A stretch of 64,000 nucleotides of DNA from Mytilisepta virgata. Its lineage: Eukaryota; Mollusca; Bivalvia; Mytilida; Mytilidae. Positions within the stretch are counted from its first letter, which is position 1. Each line of letters starts with the position of its first letter. The notes below the pieces were generated by a model. That model made no database searches. It had not been told where the DNA came from and was given only the letters and a program-made list of their open reading frames with translations. Location of the stretch: assembly GCA_028015205.1 (NCBI GenBank), contig CM051513.1:47682841-47746840 (forward strand), given 5' to 3'. Positions 10,859-21,321 of this stretch are shown here, one piece after another. Both the position numbers and the translations under genes were made by a program.

Positions 10859-12292
10859 ATGGCTTCTACAGAAAACCCCCCAAAACCAACAAGTTCGAAA
10901 AGAAAATGTACAAACAGTGACGACGAGGATCCTCCAACCAAACAAGCAAATACAGCTCCAGACACATTCGCAAGATTTATTGTACTGACTGCCGTAAATT
11001 CGGAAAAACAGATTACCAAACTTTCGCCATTTCTACTTCAAAAAACAATTCAGAGCTATGCTGGTCAAGTCAAAAAGGTATCTAAAATGAAAAATGGAAG
11101 TTTACTCATTGAATGTATTAGACCTCAACAATCTAAAAATCTTCTATCTCTAACCAAAATTTCTGATGTTCAAATCTCAGCCACTCCACACAGAACACTC
11201 AATTCATGCCAAGGAGTTATTCGCGACAGAGATCGTGATCTATCCGATTTATCCGAAGAAGAAATCTGCGCAGAACTCGAATCTCAAAATGTCTCAAAAA
11301 TCAAACGATTTACAAAAAAATCAGAAGATAAGATCATTAAACTTAACACATATCTCATTACCTTCAATCTCCCAAGTGTGCCGGAACATATCTATATCGG
11401 ACCCTACAGAATCAAAGTTGACAAATACGTACCTAACCCTACTCGTTGCTTCAAATGCCAGAAATTTGGACACGGTAGGGGTTCATGTAGAGGTACGGAA
11501 AAATGTGTCAAATGTTCTGTAGAGGGCCATTCCAGTTTTGATTGTGACGGCCACATCAAATGTGTAAACTGTGGTTTAGATCATATGGCGAATTCCAGGA
11601 ACTGTCAATTCTACATAAAAGAACTTGAAATACAGAAAACAAAAGCTGACAAGAACATTAGCTATCAAGAAGCTAAACGACTTATCTATGCCGCGAATAA
11701 CTCTACTCAAACCACATCTTAGGCTGATAAAGTTAAACAACCCCAAAGCACTCGATCATTTGCAACTCAAACTGATTACACATGGCCTGTTGAATCAGAA
11801 CTCCCAGTTCTCCTTTCTCAATCCAATTCCTCGAAAGGGAAAACTTCCCAATCTACACAGTCTAATTCATCACAAACATCTAGTACTCTATCTACAAAAA
11901 ATCAACCAAAATCATCAGCTAAACACAGAACTTCCACATCTTCAGATAAGAAACCTCAAAATCCGCCGTCTTCACAGAAAAACATAAGATCCTCGTCTTC
12001 TGATAAGTTAAAAAACAAACAACTTTCTAATCGCCAAACAAAGGCTGATAAAAATTTTAAGTTTAACAGGTTTAGAGATTTGTGCTCAGAGGTTGACGAC
12101 GAAGTCGATCTAGACTCTGACCAAATGGATACAACTCCCATTGAAAATCTGGAGTCAATCTGGGGTGATCCCTTAGTTCTATCGAAGGATTCTCCTCCAT
12201 CAGCAATTGACTCCAGCGCCTCGGGTGGCAGGCGCTGTAGATCAAACGAACGAACAAAAAAGGGTTACTCCCCCATCCGTCCACCTAAATAA
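10859..12292 (+). pseudogene. LINE ORF1 (gag-like, three CCHC knuckles), one in-frame TAG
   Basis: ATG at 10859 sits in caccATGg, a good Kozak context. The frame is open for 477 codons except for TAG at 11720-11722 (codon 288); after it the frame stays open to TAA at 12290-12292. The N-terminal part is Lys-rich. An RRM-like region about residues 38-110 precedes three zinc knuckles from residue 197: CX2CX4HX4C twice, then CVNCGLDHMANSRNC. Behind the TAG lies a Ser/Gln/Lys-rich tail, then an acidic patch. ORF1 proteins bind element RNA. The TAG falls after all knuckles, so a 287-residue product would keep them. It could be a mutated sense codon; readthrough is less likely. Confidence 0.75.
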
Positions 12293-15200
12293 TGAACAAT
12301 ATTATCCAATGGAATTGTCGAGGTTTAAAAATCAATTTAATTGAACTATCCTTACTTATCCAAACCTTCATTCCTGTTGCCTTTTGCCTACAAGAAACTC
12401 ATTTAAAAGAAAATGATCAAGTAAATATTAAAGATTATTCTCTGTACAGTACCCATGTTAAAAAGGATGAAAGAGCTGCTGGCGGCTCTTCTATCCTTGT
12501 TAAAAATGGTGTCATTCACAGTCAAATAAATCTAAACACTGACTTACAGGCAGTTGCAGTTCGACTTTCTCTGAGTAAAACTATAACTTTATGTTCTGTT
12601 TATATTCCTCCTAATTCTTCCTTAAATGTTTCTCAACTAAAATCTTTGACAGATCAATTACCTGCCCCATTTCTTCTTATGGGCGATTTTAACGCACATA
12701 ATCCTATATGGGGCAGTAACTCTTTAAATGATAAAGGCAAGAGGATTGAAGATTTTGTTAATCAGGAAGGACTGTGCATTTTTAATGATGGATCAGACAC
12801 CTACCTCCATCCAGGGAATGGTGCTTATTCCGCTATTGATCTAACACTATGTAACCCTTCGTTATTATTGGATTATTCATGGCGAGTCCACGATGATTTG
12901 TGTGGAAGTGACCACTTTCCAATTATTTTGGAGAATCTATTTCCAACGTCTTCGGAGAGAGTTGCTCGCTGGAAATTTGACAAAGCCAATTGGCCTTTGT
13001 TCGAACAACTCTGCCGAGATGAACTGAGAGAAGACACTTTCGACAGTATAAGTAATCCAATTCTCAAATTTAGCGAAATGTTGGTATCGATAGCGGAAAG
13101 AACCATTCCTAAAACCTCGACAAATCCAAAACAACCTAGCAAACCATGGTTTGATGATGACTGTGAGGAAGCGAAGAAAAACAGGAAAAAGTCCGAACGA
13201 CGGTTCAATTTGCATCCAACCCAAGGTAATTTAAGTAATCTCCGTATATTCCGTGCGAAACCACGTCGAACATTTAAACAAAAGAGACGAAAGTCTTGGC
13301 AAGACTTCGTCTCTAAAATAAATTCCCATACACCAATGAACAAGGTTTGGAATTTTATTCAAAAAATTAAAGGAAAAAACAGGAAAACTAATCTTCACCA
13401 TCTCAAAGATGGACAAACTCTTTTGACATCTCAAAATGACATCGCTCAAAAACTTGGTGAAACTTTTTCTAAAAATTCCTCTTCTCAAAATTATTCTCAG
13501 GAATTTCAACATATTAAAAACCGAACAGAAAAAACTAAACTCAACTTTCGATCAAAAAATTCTGAAGACTACAACCGCCCTTTCTCTTTGAATGAAATCA
13601 AAAACTCTCTGGCAAAAGCACATGACACAGCATGTGGTCCTGATGATATTCACTATAAACTTTTGAAACATCTTCCTGATACTTCTTTAAAAACTCTTTT
13701 GGATCTGCTCAATAATGTCTGGGAATCTGGTGACTTGCCTTCCATCTGGAAGCTAGCCACAGTTATCCCTATTCCAAAACCTGGGAAGGACCATTTTGAA
13801 CCGTCGAATTATCGGCCAATTGCCCTCACAAGTTGCGTCTGTAAGACAATCGAACGGATGATCAACGACCGCCTTGTCTGGTTTCTTGAGACGAATCTCC
13901 TGTCCAGTATACAGTGCGGATTCCGGCAAGGCAGAAGCACGTTGGATCATCTTGTTCGCTTCGAATCATTCATTCGTAACGGGTTTGCAAAAGGTGAACA
14001 TGTGGTGTCTGTCTTTTTCGATCTGGAAAAGGCATATGACACCACTTGGAAATATGGTATTTTAAAGGATTTAAACGATATGGGGTTGAAAGGTAGGTTA
14101 CCTACATTTATCGATAACTTTTTATCTGACAGGGAGTTCAAAGTCAGGGTCAATACAACATTGTCTGATCCGTTTGAACAAGAGATGGGTGTACCCCAGG
14201 GAAGCATTCTCTCGGTTACTCTCTTTAGTATCAAAATTAACAGTCTTGCAAAAACCTTGCAAAACAATGTCGAAGGCTCTCTCTATGTTGATGACTTTTT
14301 GATTTGTTGCAGAGCTAAAAATATGAACAGCATAGAACGTCAATTGCAGTTATCTCTTAATAAAATTGAAAAATGGGCAACAGAAAATGGATTTAAATTT
14401 TCCGCATCAAAAACTCTCTGCATGCATTTCTGTAATAAAAGAAAATTACATCCAGACCCTGAACTCAAACTCTACAATGTACCTATTAAAGTAGTTAAAG
14501 AAACGAAATTCCTTGGGTTACTTTTTGACAGTAAACTTACCTTTCTACCCCATATCAAAATGCTTAAAGCTAAATGCTTGAAGGCATTGGATATTTTAAA
14601 AGTTGTTTCTAGCACTGACTGGGGTGCTGATAAAAACATTTTGTTAAATTTATACCGATCACTTGTACGATCAAAACTTGATTATGGTTCCATTATATAT
14701 GGATCTGCTCGCAAATCCTATATAAAGATTTTAGATACTGTTCACCACCAAGGCCTACGTTTGGCCTTGGGGGCGTTCAGAACATCTCCTGTGGAGAGTT
14801 TATATGTAGAGGCGAACGAGCCGTCTCTTTATAATCGTCGGATAAAACTTGGTTTACAATACTTAACCAAGCTAAAAGCATATCCTTCAAATCCTGCCTA
14901 CGACTGTGTTTTCAATCCTCTTTATGAGGATATATTTGAACAACATGAAAATAAAATTCCTCCGTTTGGTATCCGGATGAAATTACATATTCATGGTTCT
15001 AACATCAACCTTGATGAAATTGCCCCCATTAATATACCTCAATCGCCGCCTTGGCTTGTGCCCAAACCTATGTTTATTTTTGACCTTAGAAAACATAAAA
15101 AGTCCGAAACAAACCCTATTCTTATTCAGCAACACTTTGCTGAAATAAAATCTAAGTTTGAATTTCATGATTCTATTTATACTGATGGGTCGAAGGACGG

Positions 15201-15969
15201 GGACAAAGTGGCTGCCGCTGCTGTCTATGGACAACAAGCAGCAACTCTCCGTCTTCCATCCTCCAGTTCCATTTTTACTGCTGAAGCCAGAGCCATAATT
15301 CTTGCTCTAAAGTTTGCTAGAACATCTGAAAAACTTAAATTTCTTATTTGTTCAGATTCACTTTCATGTTTATTGGCTATCGAAGGTCTGAAATATAAAA
15401 ACCCTTTAATTGCCCATATTATTGAGTTCTATAAAAGACTTGTCCAAATGGGCAAAGAAATAGTTTTTATCTGGATACCAAGTCATACTGGTATCCGAGG
15501 AAACACAGTCGTAGATAGTATAGCGAAGGATGCTTTAGATGACCCAGTTACAAATATGTCAGTACCTTATACTGATTTTAAATCTCTAATTTATAAATAT
15601 GTTGTACGTCTGTGGCAGTCCCAGTGGGATCTGCTTACAGACAATAAATTACATTCGATAGAGCCAACTGTTGGCAAGAATGTTTATTTTTTCGGCAAAA
15701 GCCGAAGAGACCAAGTTGTTTTGACCAGATGTCGCATTGGCCACACCAGGACGACTCATTCTTTTATTTTAGAGAGTGAGCCGGCTCCTGAGTGTATTCC
15801 TTGCCAATGTCGGCAATCTGTTAAACATCTTTTAATTGACTGTGTAGATAAATCCGACATAATTTGTCGGTACTACACAGTCAACAATATGAAAGATTTA
15901 TTTACAGTGGTCGCTGGCGACCGTCTTTTACAATATTTGAAAGACGTAGGACTATACTCCAGAATATAG
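12292..15969 (+). CDS. LINE ORF2: APE endonuclease, reverse transcriptase, RNase H
   Basis: A single 1225-codon frame. Its ATG shares one base with the ORF1 stop (TAATG), suggesting coupled termination-reinitiation. Domains in order: APE-type endonuclease (QWNCRG at the start, CLQETHL, GDFNAHNPIWGS with Asp near residue 131, GSDHFPI near 207); reverse transcriptase (YRPIAL, FRQGRST, FFDLEKAYD, GVPQGSILS, YVDD near residue 665); RNase H (YTDGSK with Asp near 965, TAEARAI, CSDSLS, WIPSHTGIRGN). A C-terminal Cys/His segment (CIPCQCRQSVKHLLIDC) follows. The protein nicks the target and primes cDNA synthesis there. All catalytic motifs are intact and no stop occurs, so the enzyme may still work. 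Confidence 0.92.
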   Translation: MNNIIQWNCRGLKINLIELSLLIQTFIPVAFCLQETHLKENDQVNIKDYSLYSTHVKKDERAAGGSSILVKNGVIHSQINLNTDLQAVAVRLSLSKTITLCSVYIPPNSSLNVSQLKSLTDQLPAPFLLMGDFNAHNPIWGSNSLNDKGKRIEDFVNQEGLCIFNDGSDTYLHPGNGAYSAIDLTLCNPSLLLDYSWRVHDDLCGSDHFPIILENLFPTSSERVARWKFDKANWPLFEQLCRDELREDTFDSISNPILKFSEMLVSIAERTIPKTSTNPKQPSKPWFDDDCEEAKKNRKKSERRFNLHPTQGNLSNLRIFRAKPRRTFKQKRRKSWQDFVSKINSHTPMNKVWNFIQKIKGKNRKTNLHHLKDGQTLLTSQNDIAQKLGETFSKNSSSQNYSQEFQHIKNRTEKTKLNFRSKNSEDYNRPFSLNEIKNSLAKAHDTACGPDDIHYKLLKHLPDTSLKTLLDLLNNVWESGDLPSIWKLATVIPIPKPGKDHFEPSNYRPIALTSCVCKTIERMINDRLVWFLETNLLSSIQCGFRQGRSTLDHLVRFESFIRNGFAKGEHVVSVFFDLEKAYDTTWKYGILKDLNDMGLKGRLPTFIDNFLSDREFKVRVNTTLSDPFEQEMGVPQGSILSVTLFSIKINSLAKTLQNNVEGSLYVDDFLICCRAKNMNSIERQLQLSLNKIEKWATENGFKFSASKTLCMHFCNKRKLHPDPELKLYNVPIKVVKETKFLGLLFDSKLTFLPHIKMLKAKCLKALDILKVVSSTDWGADKNILLNLYRSLVRSKLDYGSIIYGSARKSYIKILDTVHHQGLRLALGAFRTSPVESLYVEANEPSLYNRRIKLGLQYLTKLKAYPSNPAYDCVFNPLYEDIFEQHENKIPPFGIRMKLHIHGSNINLDEIAPINIPQSPPWLVPKPMFIFDLRKHKKSETNPILIQQHFAEIKSKFEFHDSIYTDGSKDGDKVAAAAVYGQQAATLRLPSSSSIFTAEARAIILALKFARTSEKLKFLICSDSLSCLLAIEGLKYKNPLIAHIIEFYKRLVQMGKEIVFIWIPSHTGIRGNTVVDSIAKDALDDPVTNMSVPYTDFKSLIYKYVVRLWQSQWDLLTDNKLHSIEPTVGKNVYFFGKSRRDQVVLTRCRIGHTRTTHSFILESEPAPECIPCQCRQSVKHLLIDCVDKSDIICRYYTVNNMKDLFTVVAGDRLLQYLKDVGLYSRI

Positions 15970-16290
15970 ATTACTATACTATGTTCTTGAGTATATTGGT
16001 CATTGTCTTAAACTTTGTTATTATTAATTGACGTGATTTTATGTTTACTGAATATTTTATATATGTTGACATTGTTAATTAAATAGCGTATCTGTGATAT
16101 TTTTTTTTCTGAATGATGTTTGACTGTGATTTTAGTTTTACTGTTTATTCAACTTTCAATATTATTTGTAAATAGGCTATCGATTTTAGATAATGTTTGA
16201 AATTTTAATCAGTTTGAGTCTAATTCGTTCTCGCCGTGATATTGGCTGCAATATCGCCAGTACGGCGTTAAAAAACAATCAATCAATCAA
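15970..16290 (+). terminator. LINE 3' UTR and (CAAT)n tail
   Basis: A T-rich 3' UTR ends with a conserved tail, cgccagtacggcgttaaa, then three to four copies of caat. The tail is probably recognised by the element's own RT. A reverse-complement relative lies at 20970-21020. Confidence 0.7.
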
Positions 16291-16341
16291 TCCAAAGTTT
16301 CATCACTATTTCCACAAAGCTGGCAGGTTGAATCCTGCTTG
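16291..16341 (-). pseudogene. Old LINE C-terminal fragment (upstream part) and right TSD
   Basis: On the minus strand this encodes DSTCQLCGNSDE, the CX2C half of a LINE knuckle whose remaining half is at 9660-9468. tccaaagtttca at 16291-16302 is the right target copy. The old element is 5'-truncated near 16341, where another repeat begins. Confidence 0.75.
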
Positions 16342-16345
16342 GAGT

Positions 16346-17575
16346 TTTTAGCTCACCTGGCTATGCCAGGGTGAGCTTTTGCCATCACTTTGCGTTTGTC
16401 GTCCGTCTGTCAAACTTTTCATTCAAAGATCTTCTCCTCTGAAACCACTGGGCCAATTGGAACAAAGTCTGGTCACAATAGTCCCTGGGTGGTCCCCTTG
16501 TCGCTCAGGTCCGTACCAAATCCAAGATGGCTGACAGCGGAGACCATATTTTAACATTTGACCCTATGGGAAATAACATTCAAAGATCTTCTCATCTGAA
16601 ATTACTTGGCCAGTTGGAACCAAACTTGGCCACAATAGTCCTTTGGTGGTCCCCTTTTAAATTGGTGTCCCTCAGATCCATACCCCATCCAAGATGGCCA
16701 CCAATGGGGACCATAGTTTAACATTGAACACTATGAGAAATAACATTCAAAGATCTCTTCTGAAACTGCTTGGCCAATCAGAACCAAACTTGGTCACAAT
16801 AGTCCTTGGGTGGTCCCCTTTAGAAATGGTGTCGCTCAGGTCCATACCCCCATCCAAGATGGCCACCAGCGGGGACCATAGTTTAACATTGGACCCTATT
16901 GGAAATAACATTCAGAGATCTTCTCTTCTGTAACCACTTGGCCAATTGGAACCATACTTGGCCACAATAGTCCTAGGATGGTCCCGTTTATAAATTTTGT
17001 TGCTTGGGTCCCTACTCCATCCATGATGGCCACCTGCAGGGACCGTAGTATAACATTGACCACTATGGGAACAATGTTTAAAGATCTTCTCTTCTGAAAC
17101 TGCTTGGCTAATTAGAACCAAACTTTGTCTCAAGACTACTTACTGCATAACATTTAAAAATTGTGCCGCTTGGGTCCGTATCCCATCCAAGATGGCCACC
17201 AACGGGTCCAAACATTGGACCCTATGGGAAAAACATTAAAAAAGATGGAACCAAACTTGGTCACAATAGGCCTTAGATGGTCCCCTATAAAAATTGTTTC
17301 ACTTGAGTCCCTACCCCTTCCCAGATGGCTGCCAGTGGGGACCACAGTTGAACATTGGACCTTATGGGAAGACATTCAGAGATCAGAGGCACTTGATCAC
17401 AATAGTTTTTTGTTGGTTCCCTTTTAAAATTGTGTCACTCAGGCCCATCTAAGATGGCAGCTAGCTGGGACCTTGTTTAACATTGGACCCTGTAAGAAAA
17501 GCATCAACCAACTGGGACCAACTTGACCGTAATGGTCCAGGTGAGCGGTACAGGCTCAGGTGAGCATCTGGTTAA
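16346..17575 (+). mobile_element. AGCTCACCTGG-family element with ~165-bp monomers
   Basis: The left end is tttttagctcacctggc, the right end aggtgagcggtacaggct. Between them a monomer of about 165 bp recurs with cattcaaagatcttct near 16421, 16577, 16744, 16909, 17075 and 17370. Each unit has a 'ccaagatggc' core and 'ggaccctatgg'. It is noncoding; small frames in it are accidental. Other members lie at 25730, 38781, 44015, 46305, 51445 and 57823. Confidence 0.75.
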
Positions 17576-18170
17576 AACTTATTCAGGTACTTACCGAATT
17601 AAAAGTCATGTCAGTTTCCAAGCCCAAGGAAAATGTCTACTGTTCTTCGACCCCTTCTTCCTTTCTCCAATAAGATAGCCAACCAGGTTGTCTTGTGTAA
17701 GCGGGTTACGTTCCTTTGAAATTCAAATCATGCCAAAATCATAAGCACCCCGCTAGTCTCGTCCTGCCTAGCCTGTATTCGACAAATTCCGCTACTCTCC
17801 AAGTGCGATGATCAGTCTGGGGGAAATCCAGAAATCAGCCAATCTCAGCTTGCCCCATGGGGTATCCAATCTAAATTGTTGAATTGAATGACACAACAAT
17901 GTTAGAACATTGTGACGTTGGGAATTTGAATTGAACTAGGGACTGTAGAATCATAGATTATAATGTAATTTATAGTCCATGATTGAACGTTGTCCGCTAG
18001 TGGAACCTATTTTGAGGTTTTTTTCCCAGGCCTTGATTCATAACATGTAAAAAAATGAATCCTAATTAAGTTAACATTAACTGATTTGAAATACACATAA
18101 GCTGAAAAATTTCGAAACTAAACAAAATACTTTATAATATATTTGTAAGTTGTTTACAAATAAAAATTTT
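17576..18170. other. Intergenic DNA, no gene seen
   Basis: No exon recognised. A small perfect palindrome, acaatgtt-ag-aacattgt, lies near 17893-17910. Confidence 0.4.
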
Positions 18171-19430
18171 TAGGGCCCCGCTTGCTGGTGCCCTATAGTA
18201 ATCACTTTGTCCGTCCGTCTGTCCTTTATAAATTCTTTTAAACAAGGAAACTTATAGAACCCCTTGGACTTTTTTCATGAAATTTGGTATGTAGATTGCT
18301 TATGGCATGCAGATGTGCCTTTTCATGGTTTTGACCTTGACCTTTCATCCGTGTCCGTAAACTAGGTCAAAAAGTCTAAAAATTGGTAGTTTCACTATTT
18401 TTGATGTAGAATGTTTATTTTTCGTTGGATTTTGATGCGGTTTTTTTCTTTGGATTCCTTATAAAAATACCTTTCGGTAGTGTTTCAACGGTTTCGACGT
18501 AGCTTTTACCGTTTGCTAGATATAAGGTGTTTTTATTTTAAGTCCTATTTCAACAAATTTTTTTTTCAATATATTTGTTTTGATGAGTATGAAAAGAATA
18601 TGTCAACAGATTTGATCTATCGGCAGCCATTTTGAAATAAAAAGGGGTCAAAGGGGCAGAAAACGGTACTTTTATAGCATATATAGATTTTTTACTTTTC
18701 ATTCGATTTTGATGGGATTTTTTTATTGGATTCCTCGTTACAAGAGCTTTTGGTAGAGTGTCAACGGTTTTGACGTAGCTCGTACCGTTTCCGAGATATA
18801 AGGGGTCAAAAGGGGCCATCGCCCAAAATCGTAACTTTTTTCATTTTAAGTCCGATTTCAACAAACTTTTTTTTTCAATATATTTGTTTTGATTAGTACG
18901 AAAAGAATATGTCAACAGATTTGAGCTATTGGCAGCCATTTTGAAATAAAAAGGGGTCAAAGGGGCATAAAACGGTACTTTTATAGCATATGTAGATTTT
19001 TTATTTTTCATCCGATTTTGATGGGAATTTTTTTAATTGGATTCCTCTTTATAAGAGCTTTTGGTAGAGTGTCAACGGTTTTGACGTAGCTCGTAATGTT
19101 TCCGAGATATAAGGGGTCAAAGGGGCCATTATCAAAAATCGTAACTTTTTTATTTTTCATCCTATTTGGATGGGATTTTTTTCTTTGGGTGCCTCTTTGA
19201 AAGAGCTTTTGGTAGAGTGCGAATGGATTTGATGTAGCTCTTACAGTTTCCCAGATATAAGGGGTCTAAAGGGACCAATGCCCAAAATCATAACTTTTTC
19301 ATTTTATTGTGTCCAACAAAATCACTGTGTCCAGCAAATTACTGTATCAAACACAGAATTTGTATCCACACTAATTTCAATTCTTCCTTTGCCCCGGGTT
19401 TCAGGGTTCGACATTGCGGGGCCCTTCCGA
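18171..19430. mobile_element. Element with AGGGCCCCGC inverted ends and ~306-bp repeats
   Basis: agggccccgc near 18172 is matched by gcggggccctt near 19418 in inverse orientation. Inside, a unit of about 306 bp with caatatatttgttttga, gaatatgtcaacagattt, ggcagccattttgaaat and a 'gtcaacggttttgacgtagc' segment recurs at 18545 and 18851, with partial units before and after. Noncoding. Confidence 0.6.
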
Positions 19431-19457
19431 CAACTCCAGTTTCGACTTGCTCTAGTT

Positions 19458-20539
19458 ATGTCTCCCAAACGAAGTTTGGAGACATGTTGTTTTTGCTCAG
19501 TTCTTATTATTCTTCTTATTATTATTATTATTATTATTATTTTTCTTCTTTCCGGGCGCGTTTTTTCGAACACTTGTGTGCACCGTTTCTCATAAACCAA
19601 TAGACGGAATCGCTTGATATCATACGACTTGCTAGGCCCATATTCCTAGATGCGCCTCCCGAAAAAAAAATTTCAATCTGTGGGAGGGAACATATATTTT
19701 GGAGGTCTCAAAAGGGGGTGGGGTTTTGCAAAATTTTACTATAGAAGTCTATGGGAAAAGTGATATAACTTGATCATTTGTGATCTTAACTTGGAAATAC
19801 TACCTGTTACCTTGGATATTTAAGTTTTTATACCCCGCCACACGAAGTGGCGAGGTATTATGTTATACCCTCCATTTCGTTGTCTTAGGGGGGTCATGCC
19901 CCACCCCCTCAAATAACAAAATAATATTTTGAAAACCATTGTGATCCCCACCCTATAACCATATATATTATTAGTCCTTATGATAAGACAAATCATTTGG
20001 TACCATAGGGGGGTCTGAGGGGGGTCATACCCCACCCCCTCAAATGATAAAATACTAAATATTCTGTAAACCATTGAGATCCCCAACCAATAACCATATA
20101 TATTATTACTCCTTATGATAAGACGAATCATAGGGGGTCTGGAGGGGGGGTCATGCCCCATACCCTCAAATGACAAAATACTTATTATTCTGAAAACCAT
20201 TGAGATCCCCACCCTATAACCATATATATTATTACTCCTTATGATAAGACGAATCATTTGGTACCATAGGGGGTCTGAGGGGGGGGGGGGGGGTCATGCC
20301 CCACGCCCTTAAATGGCTAAAGGGGAGGTGGAAGCCATTGCACCTTCAATAATAAAATATTTTGATAAAACATCTGTTAATCATGTTAATACCGATTCAA
20401 CATATAAAACTGCAGATATTGAATACCATATATCAAACATTTTGCATATACTCAATCTCTTTGTACACTTGCCCAGTATTTCAAACACTAGGAATTCCAA
20501 AAATACCCTGAAAGAGAAAGAGCTTCGTTTGGGAGACAT
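19458..20539. mobile_element. TIR element with (TTA)n and ~135-bp tandem repeats
   Basis: atgtctcccaaacgaag (19458-) and cttcgtttgggagacat (-20539) are terminal inverted repeats. A (tta)n tract lies at 19504-19541. At 19832 a nested end-like sequence, cccgccacacgaagtggc, begins, followed by about three copies of a unit of roughly 135 bp (19889-20305) with ataaccatatatattatta and gatccccaccc. A run of 15 G ends at 20293. Confidence 0.65.
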
Positions 20540-20965
20540 TCGAAACTGCATCCAGTTTCAATTATACCTTGTTTTATCAAGTTTTGCCCTGATTTTTTCA
20601 ATTAGTTAGGGTAGTCTTAATCTCTTGCTTGTGGGTATTATGTGAACAGCACAGAAACTTATTTTATTCTTTTACATTTCTTCATAGCATAACCAAAAGA
20701 AAACATTTAACAATTATTGTATTAATTTGATTCACTAAAGTACACTGTCAATTTTCACTTGTCATTGGACAATCATCACACAAAAATTTACTTGTCCGGA
20801 AGGGGTTTGGGACAAGTAGGACATATCAGGCATGGCATTTCCACACCCCTGCATGCATTGCAAAAATAATAGATAAAGCATTTTTTCTTTTCCAAGGGCA
20901 GAAAAAAATGTTTTGTAGAAATTTTATTGGAATTTTAGTATATATTTAAAAGTAAAAAGATCGAT
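20540..20965. other. Intergenic DNA
   Basis: A+T-rich; no gene or repeat boundary recognised. Confidence 0.4.
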
Positions 20966-21025
20966 TGATTGATGGCTTCTTAACGCCGTGTCAGTAATAT
21001 TCCAGCTATATTGTGGCAGAAGAAT
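20966..21025 (-). mobile_element. LINE/SINE 3'-tail remnant
   Basis: gattgattgatggcttctta is followed by acgccgtgtcagtaatattcc. Read on the minus strand this matches the 3' tail of the LINE at 16230-16290 in order: ctg-aatat, cacggcgttaa, then catcaatcaatc. It is too short to tell a truncated LINE from a SINE sharing its tail. Confidence 0.6.
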
Positions 21026-21321
21026 AAAAAGAAAAATGTTTGGGTGACCCAAAGTTTTCTTTCAAGAATCTGAAAGCGTAATTGATTAAAGTTATTTTTA
21101 AAATAAAGTTTTACATAATAGCAACAACATTTCAGCTTGTATGTCTTTGTGGTTTACATATAATGACAGGTGCAGAAGCCTACTAGAAACCACAGTAGGA
21201 AAATAAAATCAAGAATTTTCCAAAGAATAGTTCATTTCGAAACAGTATTTATTTCAGATACAAAAGAGTTGATTTCACCCCTGCAGAGAAACAGTAACTA
21301 GAAACATCATGGCAGCAGGGG

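Larger units (their letters stand above)
9661..16290 (+). mobile_element. Full-length I/Nimb-like LINE (6.6 kb)
   Basis: The element starts with a G+C-rich 5' region, has tandem 5' monomers, ORF1 (10859-12292), ORF2 (12292-15969) and a short 3' UTR. The 3' end (ctgcaatatcgccagtacgg, cgttaaaa) is followed by aatcaatcaatcaat. ORF2 contains an APE endonuclease, an RT and an RNase H domain; RNase H in a non-LTR element places it in the I superfamily. The 3' tail and mollusc-like host suggest the Nimb group, which is inference. Target duplications of 12 bp flank it. Only one defect was seen, a TAG in ORF1, so the copy is young. Confidence 0.9.

Noticed and set aside
16527..17427. Several frames of 64-88 codons with similar peptides
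   Set aside because: They arise from the 165-bp monomers; no frame is kept from unit to unit.
19820..20257. 145-codon minus-strand frame
   Set aside because: It is the translation of a 135-bp tandem repeat inside a TIR element; the peptide repeats with the DNA.
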